Below, piece by piece: positions 33,640-44,596 of a stretch of DNA of 64,000 nucleotides (positions within the stretch are counted from its first letter, which is position 1; each line of letters opens with the position of its first letter). The position numbers were made by a program, and so were the translations under genes. The notes beneath the pieces were generated by a model. The model was not told the DNA's origin, made no database searches, and saw only the letters and a list, made by a program, of their open reading frames with translations. This stretch comes from Bimuria novae-zelandiae CBS 107.79 (lineage: Eukaryota > Ascomycota > Dothideomycetes > Pleosporales > Didymosphaeriaceae): positions 1 to 64,000 of the forward strand of contig ML976719.1 in NCBI GenBank assembly GCA_010015655.1. Reading direction: 5' to 3'.

Positions 33640-36600
33640 AGTGAATCCACTGACTCAATGCCTTTAGAGGTCCGGGGCGATTTGGATACTTGTCGTGAAA
33701 TTGTCTTAACTTGTGGGGGGCTCCCATAAAGTTCGATGCAGGCTACTATACCGGATCCAGGTTATATCCTACCTACTTAACTCTGTATTTAAGGGTATTT
33801 TAGGATAGCTTACTAGCTAAGATCTCCTCAACTTCCTATTCCTCTACTCTATTAATGGGGACACCTGGCGGTTTCGGAGCTTCTTATCCTGGTAGTGGGT
33901 CTTAAGGATCTTTACAGAGGAGATTCGGAGCAAAGACATTATAGATTCGGGACCCTAAAGGAAGTTCAAGTCTATATAAGTGACTAACTTATTCTATTAC
34001 TTTAAGAGGGCCCTCCCACTTATCGGACAGCTTTTGGCTAGATCTTGACACCGCAAGGTTGCGAGCGTCTAGGTAGACTATATCGCCAACTTCCTAGTTA
34101 ACTAGGCAACAGTGTTAATTAATTACGGATCGCATTTAGTCTTGTGCTTGTTCTATGTTTTCCTTCGCTAGCTGCCAAGCGGCATGCATTCGTTTGGCTA
34201 GCAATTAAGTATCTTTAATATTTAAACGATCCTGGGGCTTAGTAAATAAGGTAGGATTCCAATCCCAACTTTAACGGGGTTCGGAGCTATACAGGATCTG
34301 GTAGAGTAACATGCTAATAGCCAAATAGGGTAGAGTAACCTGCGCTCGATCGATCAGGGGTAGAAGTGAACTCCAGTTATCCTGGTAGTAGGATACGAAG
34401 GGGCGTAGCCTCTAGTCGATATACTTGTTCATAATTTCTGTCTGGCCATCTGTCTCTTTATGGTACGCGGTAGATAGCTTCACTTTAACGCCTATAATTC
34501 GACAAAACTCCGACCAGAATGTGGAAACAAACTAAGGACCTTAATTAGAGACAATAGACTCTAGAGTGTGTCCGAATTGGTACACCTATTATACAAACAA
34601 GTTAGCCATTTCGCGGGCATCAATCGATTTGTGGCAAGGAATAGATACCACTTGTTTAGACAGACAATCGATAACTACCATGATCTGATCGTATCTAGCC
34701 CTGTCCTTAGGAAATTCCTTAAAGTCGATACACAGATGTTGCATAGGCCTATTAGGGATAGGTAACGGATGCAAAAACCCTAGAGTGGGGGTCAGCCTTA
34801 GGTGTGCACGTCGGCAGGGAATGCAGTTTCGTACATACCGCTTATAGGTAGCTTCTATTCCCTTCCAGTAGTACTTTCGAGAGAGCAACTAGTAGGTTTT
34901 TGTATAACCTGGATGAGCCGTTGACTTCTGATCATGGATTTCCCGGATGAGGCGGGTACATAGAGTAGATTCGGAAGGGACACACAGTCTGTCGTTGTAT
35001 AGAATAAGACTATTGTAAATCCGATATTTCTCTGGTAGGGACTGGCGTTCTATAATAAATCTAAGGCGGTTCTCCTGTAGCAAGGCTTTAATAAGTTAAT
35101 AGGAATCTAGACTTATAATGTCTTTATTAGTTAACAAGACGAACACGTCGACTTCGGCATTAGACTTCTTAATATAGGTCTGGGCCAGGTCGGAGTTAAT
35201 TCGGGGGTTAAGTCGATAGGGTCCTAGGAATACTCGGCTACGATTGTCATTTTGAATAGCCTTAAGGTCCGCAAGATCTTGTTCTCGTTAACTTAGGATA
35301 TTAGCTCTAGCGTTGCTTTTACCTAGCGTGTATTCGATCTAGAAGTTAAACGAGGATAGCATTTCGTACTAGCGAACTTAACGAGCATTAAGGACCTTAG
35401 TAGTTATAAAGTATTCTAAGGATTAATAATCCGAAAGAACTTAGATTATAGTTTAAGTAGAAGCGAGTTCTGCGCGCCACTTAATAAAGGTAGTAATAAT
35501 AGTAAATAATTCCTTATTATAGATCTCCTAGTTTAGTTCGGATCCGGTTAGGACATGACTGTAGAATGCTACTAGTTGAACTTTTCCATCTGGATATTCC
35601 TGGGATAGTACTCCTGCAATCACTCCGTCTAATACGTCTGTTTCTACCCTAGTAGGTAGTTCAGGGTCGAAGTAATAGAGGGTAGGGATAGCTAGTAACG
35701 CCTGTTTAATTTGCTAGAAGGCGACTTCACACTCCGAACTCTATTTAAATGGGATTTGAGGACTTTGTAGAGTACTAATAGGTTTCGTAATGCGGGAGAA
35801 GTCCTTGACAAATTACTAATAGAACCTAGTAAATCTAAGGAACAACTTTACACCTATTATGGTCGTGGGGGCTTTCCAGTTCCGTAGTGCTTCTACCTTG
35901 GCTGGATCTACCTCCATACCAGTATTGGTAAGGATATAACCTAGGTATCGGGTCCGAGTCACATGGAATTCACTTTTGAGGATGTCGACTTGGAGACCGG
36001 CTTTCCGGAGACGATCTAACACCTTCTGAACGTGCTCAATGTGTTCCTCGACGGTGTCGGAATAGATAAGGATGTTATCCAGGTATGCAATGCAAAAGTC
36101 GTCGAGATAATTAATAAGAACGTTATTCATGTATCGCTGGTAGGTGGCTGGTCTATTATATAACCTAAAAGGCAATACCTTGCACTTGTAAGATCCGTAT
36201 TAAGTTCGAAACGTGGTGTACTCTTCTAATTCAGGATCTATGCGAATTTTATTAAAGGCAGCTTAGATATTAAATTTAGTAAATATCTTAGCCTTAGAGG
36301 GGCGAGCTAAAAGTTCGTTAATTCTCAGAATTAGGTAGGAGTCCTTTTAGGTTAGAAGGTTAAGTTTGCAATAGTCTATATATATTCAAAAATCTCTATT
36401 TGGCTTTTGTACACAAAGGATGGGAGACGCGAAAGGGCTTCGACTATGCTTAATAAATCCCTTTTAAAGATGTTCTAGAACGTACTTTTTAATGGCCTCT
36501 AGTTCTTTTAGACTGGATTTATATAGAGGACTGTAGTTGTTCGGAAGGGGTTTAGTAAGCACAATCTTATAGTCATATAGTTGGCGCGGGGGCAGCTTAT

Positions 36601-38950
36601 CGGCCGCAGTCTTGCTAAACACATCCCGATACTAATAGTATATCTAGGGAAGTCGTTCTTTAATAAGACAAGCATTCTTAGGATCTTTAGCGTGGCGTTA
36701 AGTTTGTATATAGTCTAATAGGCGTTTGATTTCGTACAGAGAAGTAGTAAAGAATTCGTTAACTAGCTTTTTTATGTTAAAGTGAAAGGCGTTTGCTAAG
36801 ATAAGAGTAATTATGGGCATCTGCATCGCCTGCGGAGCGGATGCGGAACGGGCAGGTTTTGGAGCGGGATCCTGAGAAATTAGGGGTACTGTCTTCCTAC
36901 TTGGAGGGAGAGGATGAGGCAGTCGAATGAGGCCCTTAATGCGATTGACTGTGGGGCTGTTCTTCATCCGATATTGTTCCTGTTCCTATAAGATATCCCG
37001 GCGACGAATGTCTTGCTGCACCTCTAAGTTCCGAATTAGCTATTCTAGCTATATTAAGATAGTTTTAGAGGGATCGTAGGTCTTAGGATACTTTACTAGC
37101 CATAAGATCTAATTCTGCTTTGTATCTAATTAAAGCTTGAAGCGCTTAAGCTATTAGAGTCCTAGGATGCAGTCCTATGTTCCTAAGTCTATTACTATAA
37201 AGGGGTAGTTGTGGATCGTTCGCCCATCTATCCTTATATGCAAACGAATGTATTGGTCCACTAGGGCACAAATCTTATTTAAGAACCCTCGAACTATAAC
37301 GCGGTACAGTAGTTTTCGAATAGGAACATAAAGTAACTAAGATAAAGAAGCTACAATTTAAGAATTAATAAAAAGAAAACCTTAGGCACTAGTGTTAACA
37401 AGGGCATTAAGTTAGATCCCGTACCCGTTTGAACGGAGTACGATGGGGGTTCGAAAGTAAGGACCTCCTAGCAACTTTGATAAATTTATATTAGAAAGGT
37501 TGTACTTACTTATACCTAGGGCGGAGGCTTTTCCTAGGCGTCTTCGTTTCCCGGGGATGCTTCCTTATCCGCATTAACGTATTCTTAATTAGAGTCTAGT
37601 TCTACTCCGATCTTGCGGACGCGGGGTTAAGGGTAATCTCTAATAAAATGTCTTAACTTTCTATAGTTATAGCAGGTGTCGGAACTTGTTTGTGTTATTA
37701 GAGGTTACGATGGCGGGACTGTCTTGTCTTAGGGCGCATTTAGAGTAGATTCCTTAATAGGCCTATATAGTACCTTAGTTAGGGTACTAGGGTGAATTTC
37801 TTCCTTATAGTTCTTCTAACGCAGAGGTTAATTTATACTAGTTATAGAGCAGGTAAAGGGACTTGTTAGTGCATTTCGCGTTTCTAAGTTAAAGGCTATT
37901 AGGTGGGCTATATTTTCTTAAAGGAATTATTCTATAGGTGCTTGAACCCTATATTTAGAGCTTTTAAGGATGGTGTTATCTTTTCCCACAGGAATAGAGA
38001 CTATTTATCCTTATAAACTCTGCCTCAGATTGCTGTACTAATAAACTTAGCCTTAAAGGCAGGGAAAGTTTCCTTAGAGGTTATCTCTAAGCGTTAGAAC
38101 GTGGTCTGGTACTCAGCTTCCTTGTTGCTAGATATAAAGAAGGATAATAGTAGTTCGATCATCTCCTTAGCATTCTTAAACCGTAACGTATCCGAAGTAG
38201 CTAGGTACTAGGGTTCCAAATATTCGCGAGCGGTACCAGAAGTATGTCCCTACACTAATGCCATGCGAGCGCGTTCACTCGGATAGTAATCTACGTTAAT
38301 CTTAAGATAGTCCCTAATTAATGCTTGCTATTAAAGAAAGGTAGGTTCTTTCCTATTAATTAGGGATTCTATCTTAGGAGTTCGCTCGGATAGCTTTGCC
38401 ATAATAGTGGCGGGAGATTTGGACTGGTATCGGAGGGCTGTCGGGGGTGATTTAATTATAGGCCAGGCTTAGTCCCTAGCTTAAGATTCTCTAGTTAATT
38501 ACTTTAGTTATGCTTGCATTTGACGCAATTAGTTCTAGAAAGCTATTACTAGGTTGGCGGATTAAACTAAATCGGCTTTAGGTCTAACGATAGGATTATC
38601 TAGAGTATTATTACTTTCTTTGTCTTCTTTGCTCTTTAAAGGTTCTAGGGGTGGCTAACAGTCTCCCTAAGTCCGACTCTAGGCCGCCTGCCGTGCCGTT
38701 TTTAACGATGCTAAAGCAGACATTAACGTTTAATTTTAAGTTTATAGGTTATTAGTAGTTACCACTTTTCTACCTTGGCGCAACTTTACGCGACTTTTCT
38801 AAAGTTAACCTAATTTATCTATAATTAGGAGTTTTAAACCTAAAGGCTTTAGTTAGCAAGAGGTCTCTAGAATCCTACTTATAAAGAAAACCAAGGACGC
38901 GCTAACGCAGGTCCGTTCCGTTCTCGTAGCGATATTCTTTAAAGCCGTCA
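33640..38950 (-). pseudogene. gag-pol remains of gypsy element B
   Basis: Read on the minus strand from right to left: a gag zinc knuckle with one cysteine changed to Tyr (about 37640-37690, CYNYRKLRHFIRDYP), protease and linker (36698-37500; NSPTVNRIKGLI), reverse transcriptase open at 35816-36175 (YLDNILIYSD), RNase H (about 35000-35700), integrase with the H2C2 finger and core open at 34589-34888 (YWKGIEATYKRYVRNCIPC, CIDFKEFP), and a chromodomain (about 33660-33830; VEEILASKLS, YRVK). Stops are mainly TAG/TAA in place of Gln and Trp. Degradation is milder than in gypsy element A, since 90-120 codon stretches are still open. Confidence 0.85.
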
Positions 38951-38977
38951 CTAGCGATAGCAACCTTTTCCGTATAA

Positions 38978-39314
38978 TATATTAGCGCAGGTTACTTAAA
39001 GGATTAATATTAGCGTATCTCTTAGCAGAGGTATATAGGAGTGCGTATATAAGAATATAGCCTCGAATGAATTAAGTGCCTATAGGCCTGGTACGAAAGG
39101 ATACGGAAAAGGTACTAAACTACAAAGGCCCCAAGCTCCTCTAAATACACCTCTTCCCAGATGGCTAGCTAGCACATAACTGCCATAGGTTGACCGTCGG
39201 TCTGATAGATCCGAAATTGGTCCGATATGGATGAGTGTCAGTTTTCGGATGATCTCGGATCCTGTCCTGACTGGCCAAGGTTTCTCGTGTCGACGAGCGA
39301 TTGTTCCTGTTACA
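38978..39314 (-). repeat. 5' LTR of gypsy element B
   Basis: Matches the left LTR. Bases 38978-39065 carry about a dozen C-to-T or G-to-A changes, while 39066-39314 is nearly identical to the left copy. Confidence 0.9.
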
Positions 39315-40037
39315 ACTAGATAGAGAGGTGGTGCTTGCCCTAGAAGATAAGGAAGGGTGGAATCGCCTAGCCTATTACATTAATACCCTAGATAGCTAAA
39401 GTCTACTACTAATTACCTTACTACACGTTCTTAGACCTGCCTTAACGCTTAGAGCCTATAATAACTACTTTTATTAATATTATACCTATTATAAAGCTAG
39501 TTTTATTAAAATTGTAAGTATCCTTATCTAGGATACTATACTTGGCTTTAGTATTCTTTATAAGCTAGAACTAGCCCTATATAACCTTAGGATCCTCACA
39601 GAGGGCTCTCTTATAGTTATACTTTTAATTAAACTTGACTTAGAGCTCTAGCTAGCGCTTTATAAAAGTTATAGCCTAGTTTTAGCTAATAGGGTCGCGG
39701 TAACGCTTAGCTAGTAAAGAATTAGCTATATCTTTTATAATAATAAGCTAGGGCGGAAATCCTCACGCATTTAGGTTAAGTATATACTAAATAATTACCT
39801 ACTTTTTTATCTTTAGTAGTTTTATTAAGTTAGGTACATAATCGCGTTAAAAGGTTTTTCTAGCGCGTTAGTTACTTAGTATAATTTAAAAAATATTATA
39901 AATAGCTATAGCGCGTTGCTAACTTAGAGTTACGTTTTATTTAATAGCCTAAAGCGTAAGCTATATATAAGTCTCTTTTAATTATAGTGGCTAATAAGGT
40001 AGTTAATACATCGCGTTGTAGTATTATTAATAGTACG

Positions 40038-40101
40038 TTTTAGTGGGGTCTTGGCAGAGTATCCGACTCGCCCGTGTGTCCGACTCGTCCGTGAGGTACG
40101 T
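40038..40101 (-). repeat. Right TIR of transposon A
   Basis: Reverse complement of 31065-31128 with three or four transitions, ending GGTACGT next to the TA duplication. Confidence 0.88.
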
Positions 40102-40103
40102 TA

Positions 40104-41039
40104 TATTATTAAGTATAAAAAAAGCTTAGAGCTTATTATATCAGCGTGTCTTAAGTATAAAGAAAAGAGCAAAATTTAAAAGCTATAATAGGTATAAGGC
40201 GTACGCTAAAAAATATAGTAAGTAAATCTTATTAACTTTATAAAGCTATATAAAGTTAATTAGTGTGTAGGAGCTATAGATATTAAAAAGAATTAAATAA
40301 TAATTACTAAAAGATAATAAAGTGTTTAGTATAAAAATACGCTATAACTATTTATATCTAATTAAGTTAGACGTCTAGCTATTCTTTAATATTATATAGA
40401 GCTATTTTAGTGTACCTTATACTAAAAACTAAGTAGATTATAAATACTTACTTTTAAAAATAACTAAATATTAAAGCTTAACGCTAGTAGCTAAAATAGT
40501 CTTAATAATAAATACTTACTTACAATTCTTTAGAGATTTTATATAAGCTTTCTTTTTTAAAGAGCTTATAAGCACCTAGGCGTTTATACATACCCTTAGT
40601 ACGTACCTGTCACGATGCCTATATATACTATCCTATGTCTTGTAACAATAGCTATCGTTACTCGTTCCTTTTGGGGATGTATGGCGGCGTGGTATAGGGC
40701 GACGTACATTACAGTACCTAGTCTTATCTATATTCTATATATCCTCGTATTATATCCCTAGCTCTATTCTTGTCCGCTTAAAAAGCTTAAAAAAGGCCTT
40801 AATAGTATTATAGTTAGCTACTATAGTTCGTGCGCTCTTAATTATTTAGCTAATTAAAGTATAACGCGTAGGTTATAAATAATAAAATAAAATATTTATA
40901 ATTGCCTAAGAGGCTTATAGTCCCTATTTATGCGGAGGAGCTAGATAGCTATTCCTTGTAGTGGTTTTCAGGTGCAAAGCGAAAGTCGAGGTAACACTTG
41001 TTATATTAAGTTGTAAAGACTGCGCTACTTGTACATGAT
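40104..41039. other. AT-rich relic between transposon A and first solo LTR
   Basis: 936 bp of mostly RIP-like sequence with no recognisable protein. Bases 40608-40700 are less degraded. It may hold the rest of the transposon whose start is at 30836, but this could not be shown. Confidence 0.35.
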
Positions 41040-41484
41040 TGTTACGAGCTCAAGAAACCTGGATTGTGGCACCACGACAAATGGAAGAAGGGAGGTGGAT
41101 AAGGTTGTACTACAGCTAGCTTGCGAGGACTCGCGGGGCTGCTTAGGTCAGCCAAGGTCACGTGATCCCGATCCGACAGTAGCCCCGGATCAGAGTGATC
41201 CGCCAAGGGATTCGGATCACTTAGGTACAATGGAAGAAATAGACTAGTATATAGTATAATAATTCTCCTATTATTATTTCTCTTTCTTATAGTTAACTTA
41301 TATATCTTCTGCACAAGTACATTCTCTATATAGACTAATAGTTATCTTATTTATTATAAGATTAAATTAAATAGCTACGCGCTAAGTTATCGCATTAACT
41401 TATACTACTAAATAATCTATAAAGTGCTACTTCTGCCTTACCGCCCTAACCTGGATCGGACCAAGGTGTGAGCGCCTTATAACA
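41040..41484. mobile_element. Solo LTR (TGTTACGAG family), copy 1
   Basis: 445 bp with TGTTA...TAACA ends and the exact target duplication ATGAT (41035-41039, 41485-41489). It matches 41929-42405. Its first 200 bp are barely RIPed (GC-balanced), the rest is AT-rich. No internal element is present, so it arose by recombination between two LTRs. Confidence 0.9.
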
Positions 41485-41489
41485 ATGAT

Positions 41490-41808
41490 GAGTATGCATG
41501 AAATATGTCAGGGAGCTCCCTATCTGCCACATTAGATAAGACATGTAGCGTAACAGGATTATCTCAAGCCCTTGTACAAACCGTTACATTTCTTATACGT
41601 AAGAATAGGAGGGAGGCTATACGCATGTGTCCTTATTAAATATTTAGTCTACTAAAAAAGGGAAGAAGCACTATTAGAGCGTGTTATATAAGCTAGCTAG
41701 TAGGTTTTTAGACTCTGCCTATATAACCTTGGCCTTATACTACTATTATCTTAAGTAACTAGCTAACTAGTTACTTCTCTAGTAGCTTATTAATTATTAG
41801 ATTAATTA
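41490..41808. other. AT-rich spacer, nothing recognised
   Basis: About 320 bp between two solo LTR insertions. No repeat or gene identified. Confidence 0.3.
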
Positions 41809-41813
41809 GATTA

Positions 41814-42456
41814 TGTAATAGACTACTCCCAGTTGTTGCCTCGGATCCTTGACCCTCGGTTATGTGAACCCTAGATATATAAGTTCAACGCCTAAAGCTT
41901 AACTTTAGACTCTCTATCGAATTCATAATGTTACGAGCTCAGGAAACCCGGATAGTGGCATAACCACAGACGAGGATAAATGGGGGGAGGTAGATAAGGT
42001 TATGCTATAACTAGCCCGCGAGGACTCGCGAGGTCGCTTATATTAGCTAGAGTTACGTAACTCTAATCTAATAGTAGCTCTAGATTAAGGTAATCTGCTA
42101 AAAGCTTCGAACCACGGTGATCTGCTAAGGGGGCTAGATTACCTAGAGACAGAGGAAGAAATAGACTAGTATATAGTATAATAGATTCTTTTATATTATT
42201 TTCTTTCTTATAGTTGACTTATATATCTTCTATGCGAGTACGTTCTCCTATATAAATTAATAGTTATTTTGCTTTATTATAAAATTAAATTATTTAGCCT
42301 TGCGCTAAGTGTCGCATTAACTTATACTATTAAATAATTTATAAAGCACTATAATACCTTACCGCCCTAACCTAGATCAGAATAAGGTGTAAGCGCCTCA
42401 TAACACATAAGTATTCTTCTAGCACCTTTGGTTCCTTGAGCATCCAGCCCCTTACA
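41814..42456. mobile_element. Solo LTR (TGTAATAG family) interrupted by another solo LTR
   Basis: Begins TGTAATAG, ends CCCCTTACA, with the exact target duplication GATTA (41809-41813, 42457-42461). Removing the nested solo LTR and one 5-bp duplication leaves 161 bp that match 7469-7629. Confidence 0.88.
41929..42405. mobile_element. Solo LTR (TGTTACGAG family), copy 2, nested
   Basis: 477 bp, TGTTA...TAACA ends, exact target duplication CATAA (41924-41928, 42406-42410), inserted inside the solo LTR 41814-42456. The uninterrupted target is visible in the copy at 7469-7629 (TTATAAGTATTC). Confidence 0.92.
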
Positions 42457-42461
42457 GATTA

Positions 42462-43046
42462 AGTTTTTAATACTCTATAGAGCTTACAGGCCCTATATAA
42501 GGCTTAGTAGTAACTTCTACTATTAGAATTTTTTTATAAAGTACCCGCTTAGTGCTTAGTAAGATAAGTAAAGCTATTATAAAAGCTAATACTAAGGTAG
42601 CTTATCTTAAGGCTAAGAATTAATAACTTAAATATTAATTAAATAGTACTACGGTTACCTACGTAAAAAGTAAGTTTAAATTAATTTAAATAAACGCTTT
42701 AGTAACTGTTAATACGGCAATAGGCTGTTGGATCAAGACTTCGTTGCAACGATGTGGTATTGATTTGATTCTTGATTGCAGATCTATTGTGGTGGGCTGT
42801 TGTGAGAAGTATTTATCGAGCGTGGTTTGTCCCCTGCTATCCCAATCAGGACTAGCGCAACAAACCACAGGCAAACTGCGCAACAAACTGCAGGCAAACT
42901 GCATGGCGGTGAAAGCCGGAGCAGTGTTGCGCAGGTTTGAAGCCAACAGTAACGTTAAGAGTATTAAAATTATAATTAATTACGTAGCTACTTTATAGGC
43001 TAAATAAAAAAGTACTTCGTTAAAGAAAGAAGCTTAAAAAGTAGTA
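42462..43046. other. AT-rich spacer with a non-RIPed insert of about 230 bp
   Basis: Bases 42722-42955 stand out as balanced composition inside RIPed DNA. The insert has near-inverted ends (CTGTTGGATCAA and the complement of TTGAAGCCAACAG) and an internal tandem pair of about 22 bp (GCAACAAAC...GGCAAACT, about 42858-42903). It may be a small MITE. No target duplication was found. Confidence 0.35.
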
Positions 43047-43095
43047 ACGTATTCCACAAGCGAGCTACGCACCCAAGCGAGCTACGCACTTTTAC
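43047..43095 (+). repeat. Left TIR of transposon B with 2 x 17-bp repeats
   Basis: After the first 11 bp come two adjacent 17-mers (AAGCGAGCTACGCACCC, then AAGCGAGCTACGCACTT) that differ only in the last two bases. The right TIR has the same layout. Confidence 0.88.
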
Positions 43096-44382
43096 TAAGC
43101 CCACACTAACTTATGATTAACGTATAATAGCTTAATAAAACAATAGTTAATCTATTTTGTATAAAGCAAATATATAGCTTACCTTATAATTTATTTTAAA
43201 TTACTAAATCTAGTTAGTCTAACGCGCTACTACTATATATAATACGCCTAAATCTACGCTATATAATAGACGCGCTAGCGTCCTTCTATACGCTAAAATA
43301 TAATTAAACTTAATAAAGCTTATAAAGTTAAAGAAGGAGGTAATTATTTAGTATATCTTAGATCTTACTAAGTAAGAATACCCTATAATCCTTGCGTAAG
43401 TTTAAGATATAGTAGATACTATACTTACTACGCGTGGCTAGGGTAAAGTTAGTAAGAACTAGCTAGTAAACTTTATTAAGTATATGTCTAAGCTTATAAT
43501 AAGGTTTAATTATAAGCTAGACTACTTAAAGATGCTATATAAGGATCCTATTATTATATTAAACTATTTTTAACTTATATAGAATATAAAAGCAAAGTAC
43601 GGCATATAGAATAAAAATATATAAAACTTTAATAAGTCTAGTTTTATAATAGCCGTAATTTTAATAAGCTAAAAGGTTATTACTAGTTTTAAAAAGTATA
43701 GGAGGCTAAAGCAAGTGTAAAGAGGTAATAAAAAGTAAATATTAATAATACTAGGTATTAGTAGCGCGGGGTAAAAAATCCTACCCTTTATTATCGTCTA
43801 AGTAAAAATACACCTTACTAGCTAGTATACTAAGGATAACCTGCCTCCCTAATAAAAAATTATAGTTTTTAAGAATAGCTAAATAATAAATAAGCTTAAA
43901 GTTACGTAGATTAAGCACTTTAACGCGTGTATAAAGCGCTATATACGGGGCATACATAGGCTACTTATTATAGATAGTCACGAGAGCTACAGCTCTGTTA
44001 CTTTTAAGTAGTATTATAAGGATAATAAGATTATCTATCTTTACATGCCGCTGCACTTATCGCACATCTTATAGCTACTAAATATAGGTTATTTTTCGCC
44101 ACTAAAGAAGGCGTACTTACGCTAAGTTAAGTAGCTAATATAAAGTTATATTAACTATATTACTAAAACTAAATTCCTACTTGCGTTTATTAACGCGTTT
44201 AACGCGTTAATTAATAAAAAATAAATTAAAAAGGCTTTATAGCTTTAGTTTAGTATCTTTTAACTTATAATTAGTATTAGATTAATTAGATATGCGATTA
44301 AAAACCTTATTAGTTTTATTAGTTAAACCTATCTCCTAGTAGTTATAAATACCTAGTAATACGTATAAGATTAGGAAGTAAT

Positions 44383-44556
44383 TGTCACGAGTCGTAGGTC
44401 GAGGGCCCTCGACGGCCCTAGTCCGCTCTAGACCAGCGCTATCCGGGCCTTCCGCCTATCTACTTCCCTCGCCGCAGCCCTTCTCTTCCCTCTCTAAGGG
44501 ATCGCCTTAGTACTGTGGATAGACTGAGTCGCCCGTAGTCAGGGCGCTTTTTTACA
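44383..44556 (+). repeat. 5' LTR of gypsy element C
   Basis: 174 bp, GC-rich, nearly identical to 51396-51569. Confidence 0.93.
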
Positions 44557-44596
44557 ATACGATCCCTTACCCCCTTATATCTAATTTACCTGTACA

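Larger units (their letters stand above)
32154..39314 (-). mobile_element. Ty3/gypsy chromovirus B nested in transposon A
   Basis: LTRs at 32154-32539 (386 bp) and 38978-39314 (337 bp), with TGTA...TACA ends and the exact target duplication ACTAG (32149-32153, 39315-39319). A purine run (AAAGGAGGGGGTAG) next to the left LTR shows that the coding strand is minus. The left LTR holds about 49 bp absent from the right one, next to repeated GGTCTGAT(G/A)GATCCGAAAT words. The first 90 bp of the right LTR are RIPed, the remainder and the whole left LTR are not. It inserted into the transposase gene of transposon A; the transposase frame resumes exactly across the site. Confidence 0.92.
31065..40101 (-). 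mobile_element. Fot1/pogo-like DNA transposon A, split by a gypsy element
   Basis: Imperfect terminal inverted repeats of about 64 bp (ACGTACCTCACGG...) lie at 31065-31128 and about 40038-40101, flanked by TA on both sides (31063-31064, 40102-40103). Taking out the gypsy element and one 5-bp duplication leaves about 1871 bp, the usual size of Fot1-type elements. The minus strand carries a stop-riddled transposase: N-terminal half at about 39320-40030, DDE half at about 31140-32150 with the recognisable HFNAYIKGRTTSSYQLLI and HLLQPLDMGCFSPLKKAY. RIP-like changes inactivate it. Each TIR holds two perfect or near-perfect 17-bp direct repeats. Confidence 0.88.

Noticed and set aside
40608..40996. 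Possible solo LTR with TGTCACG...GTAACA ends
   Set aside because: No target duplication (GTACC against CTTGT) and no second copy in the window.
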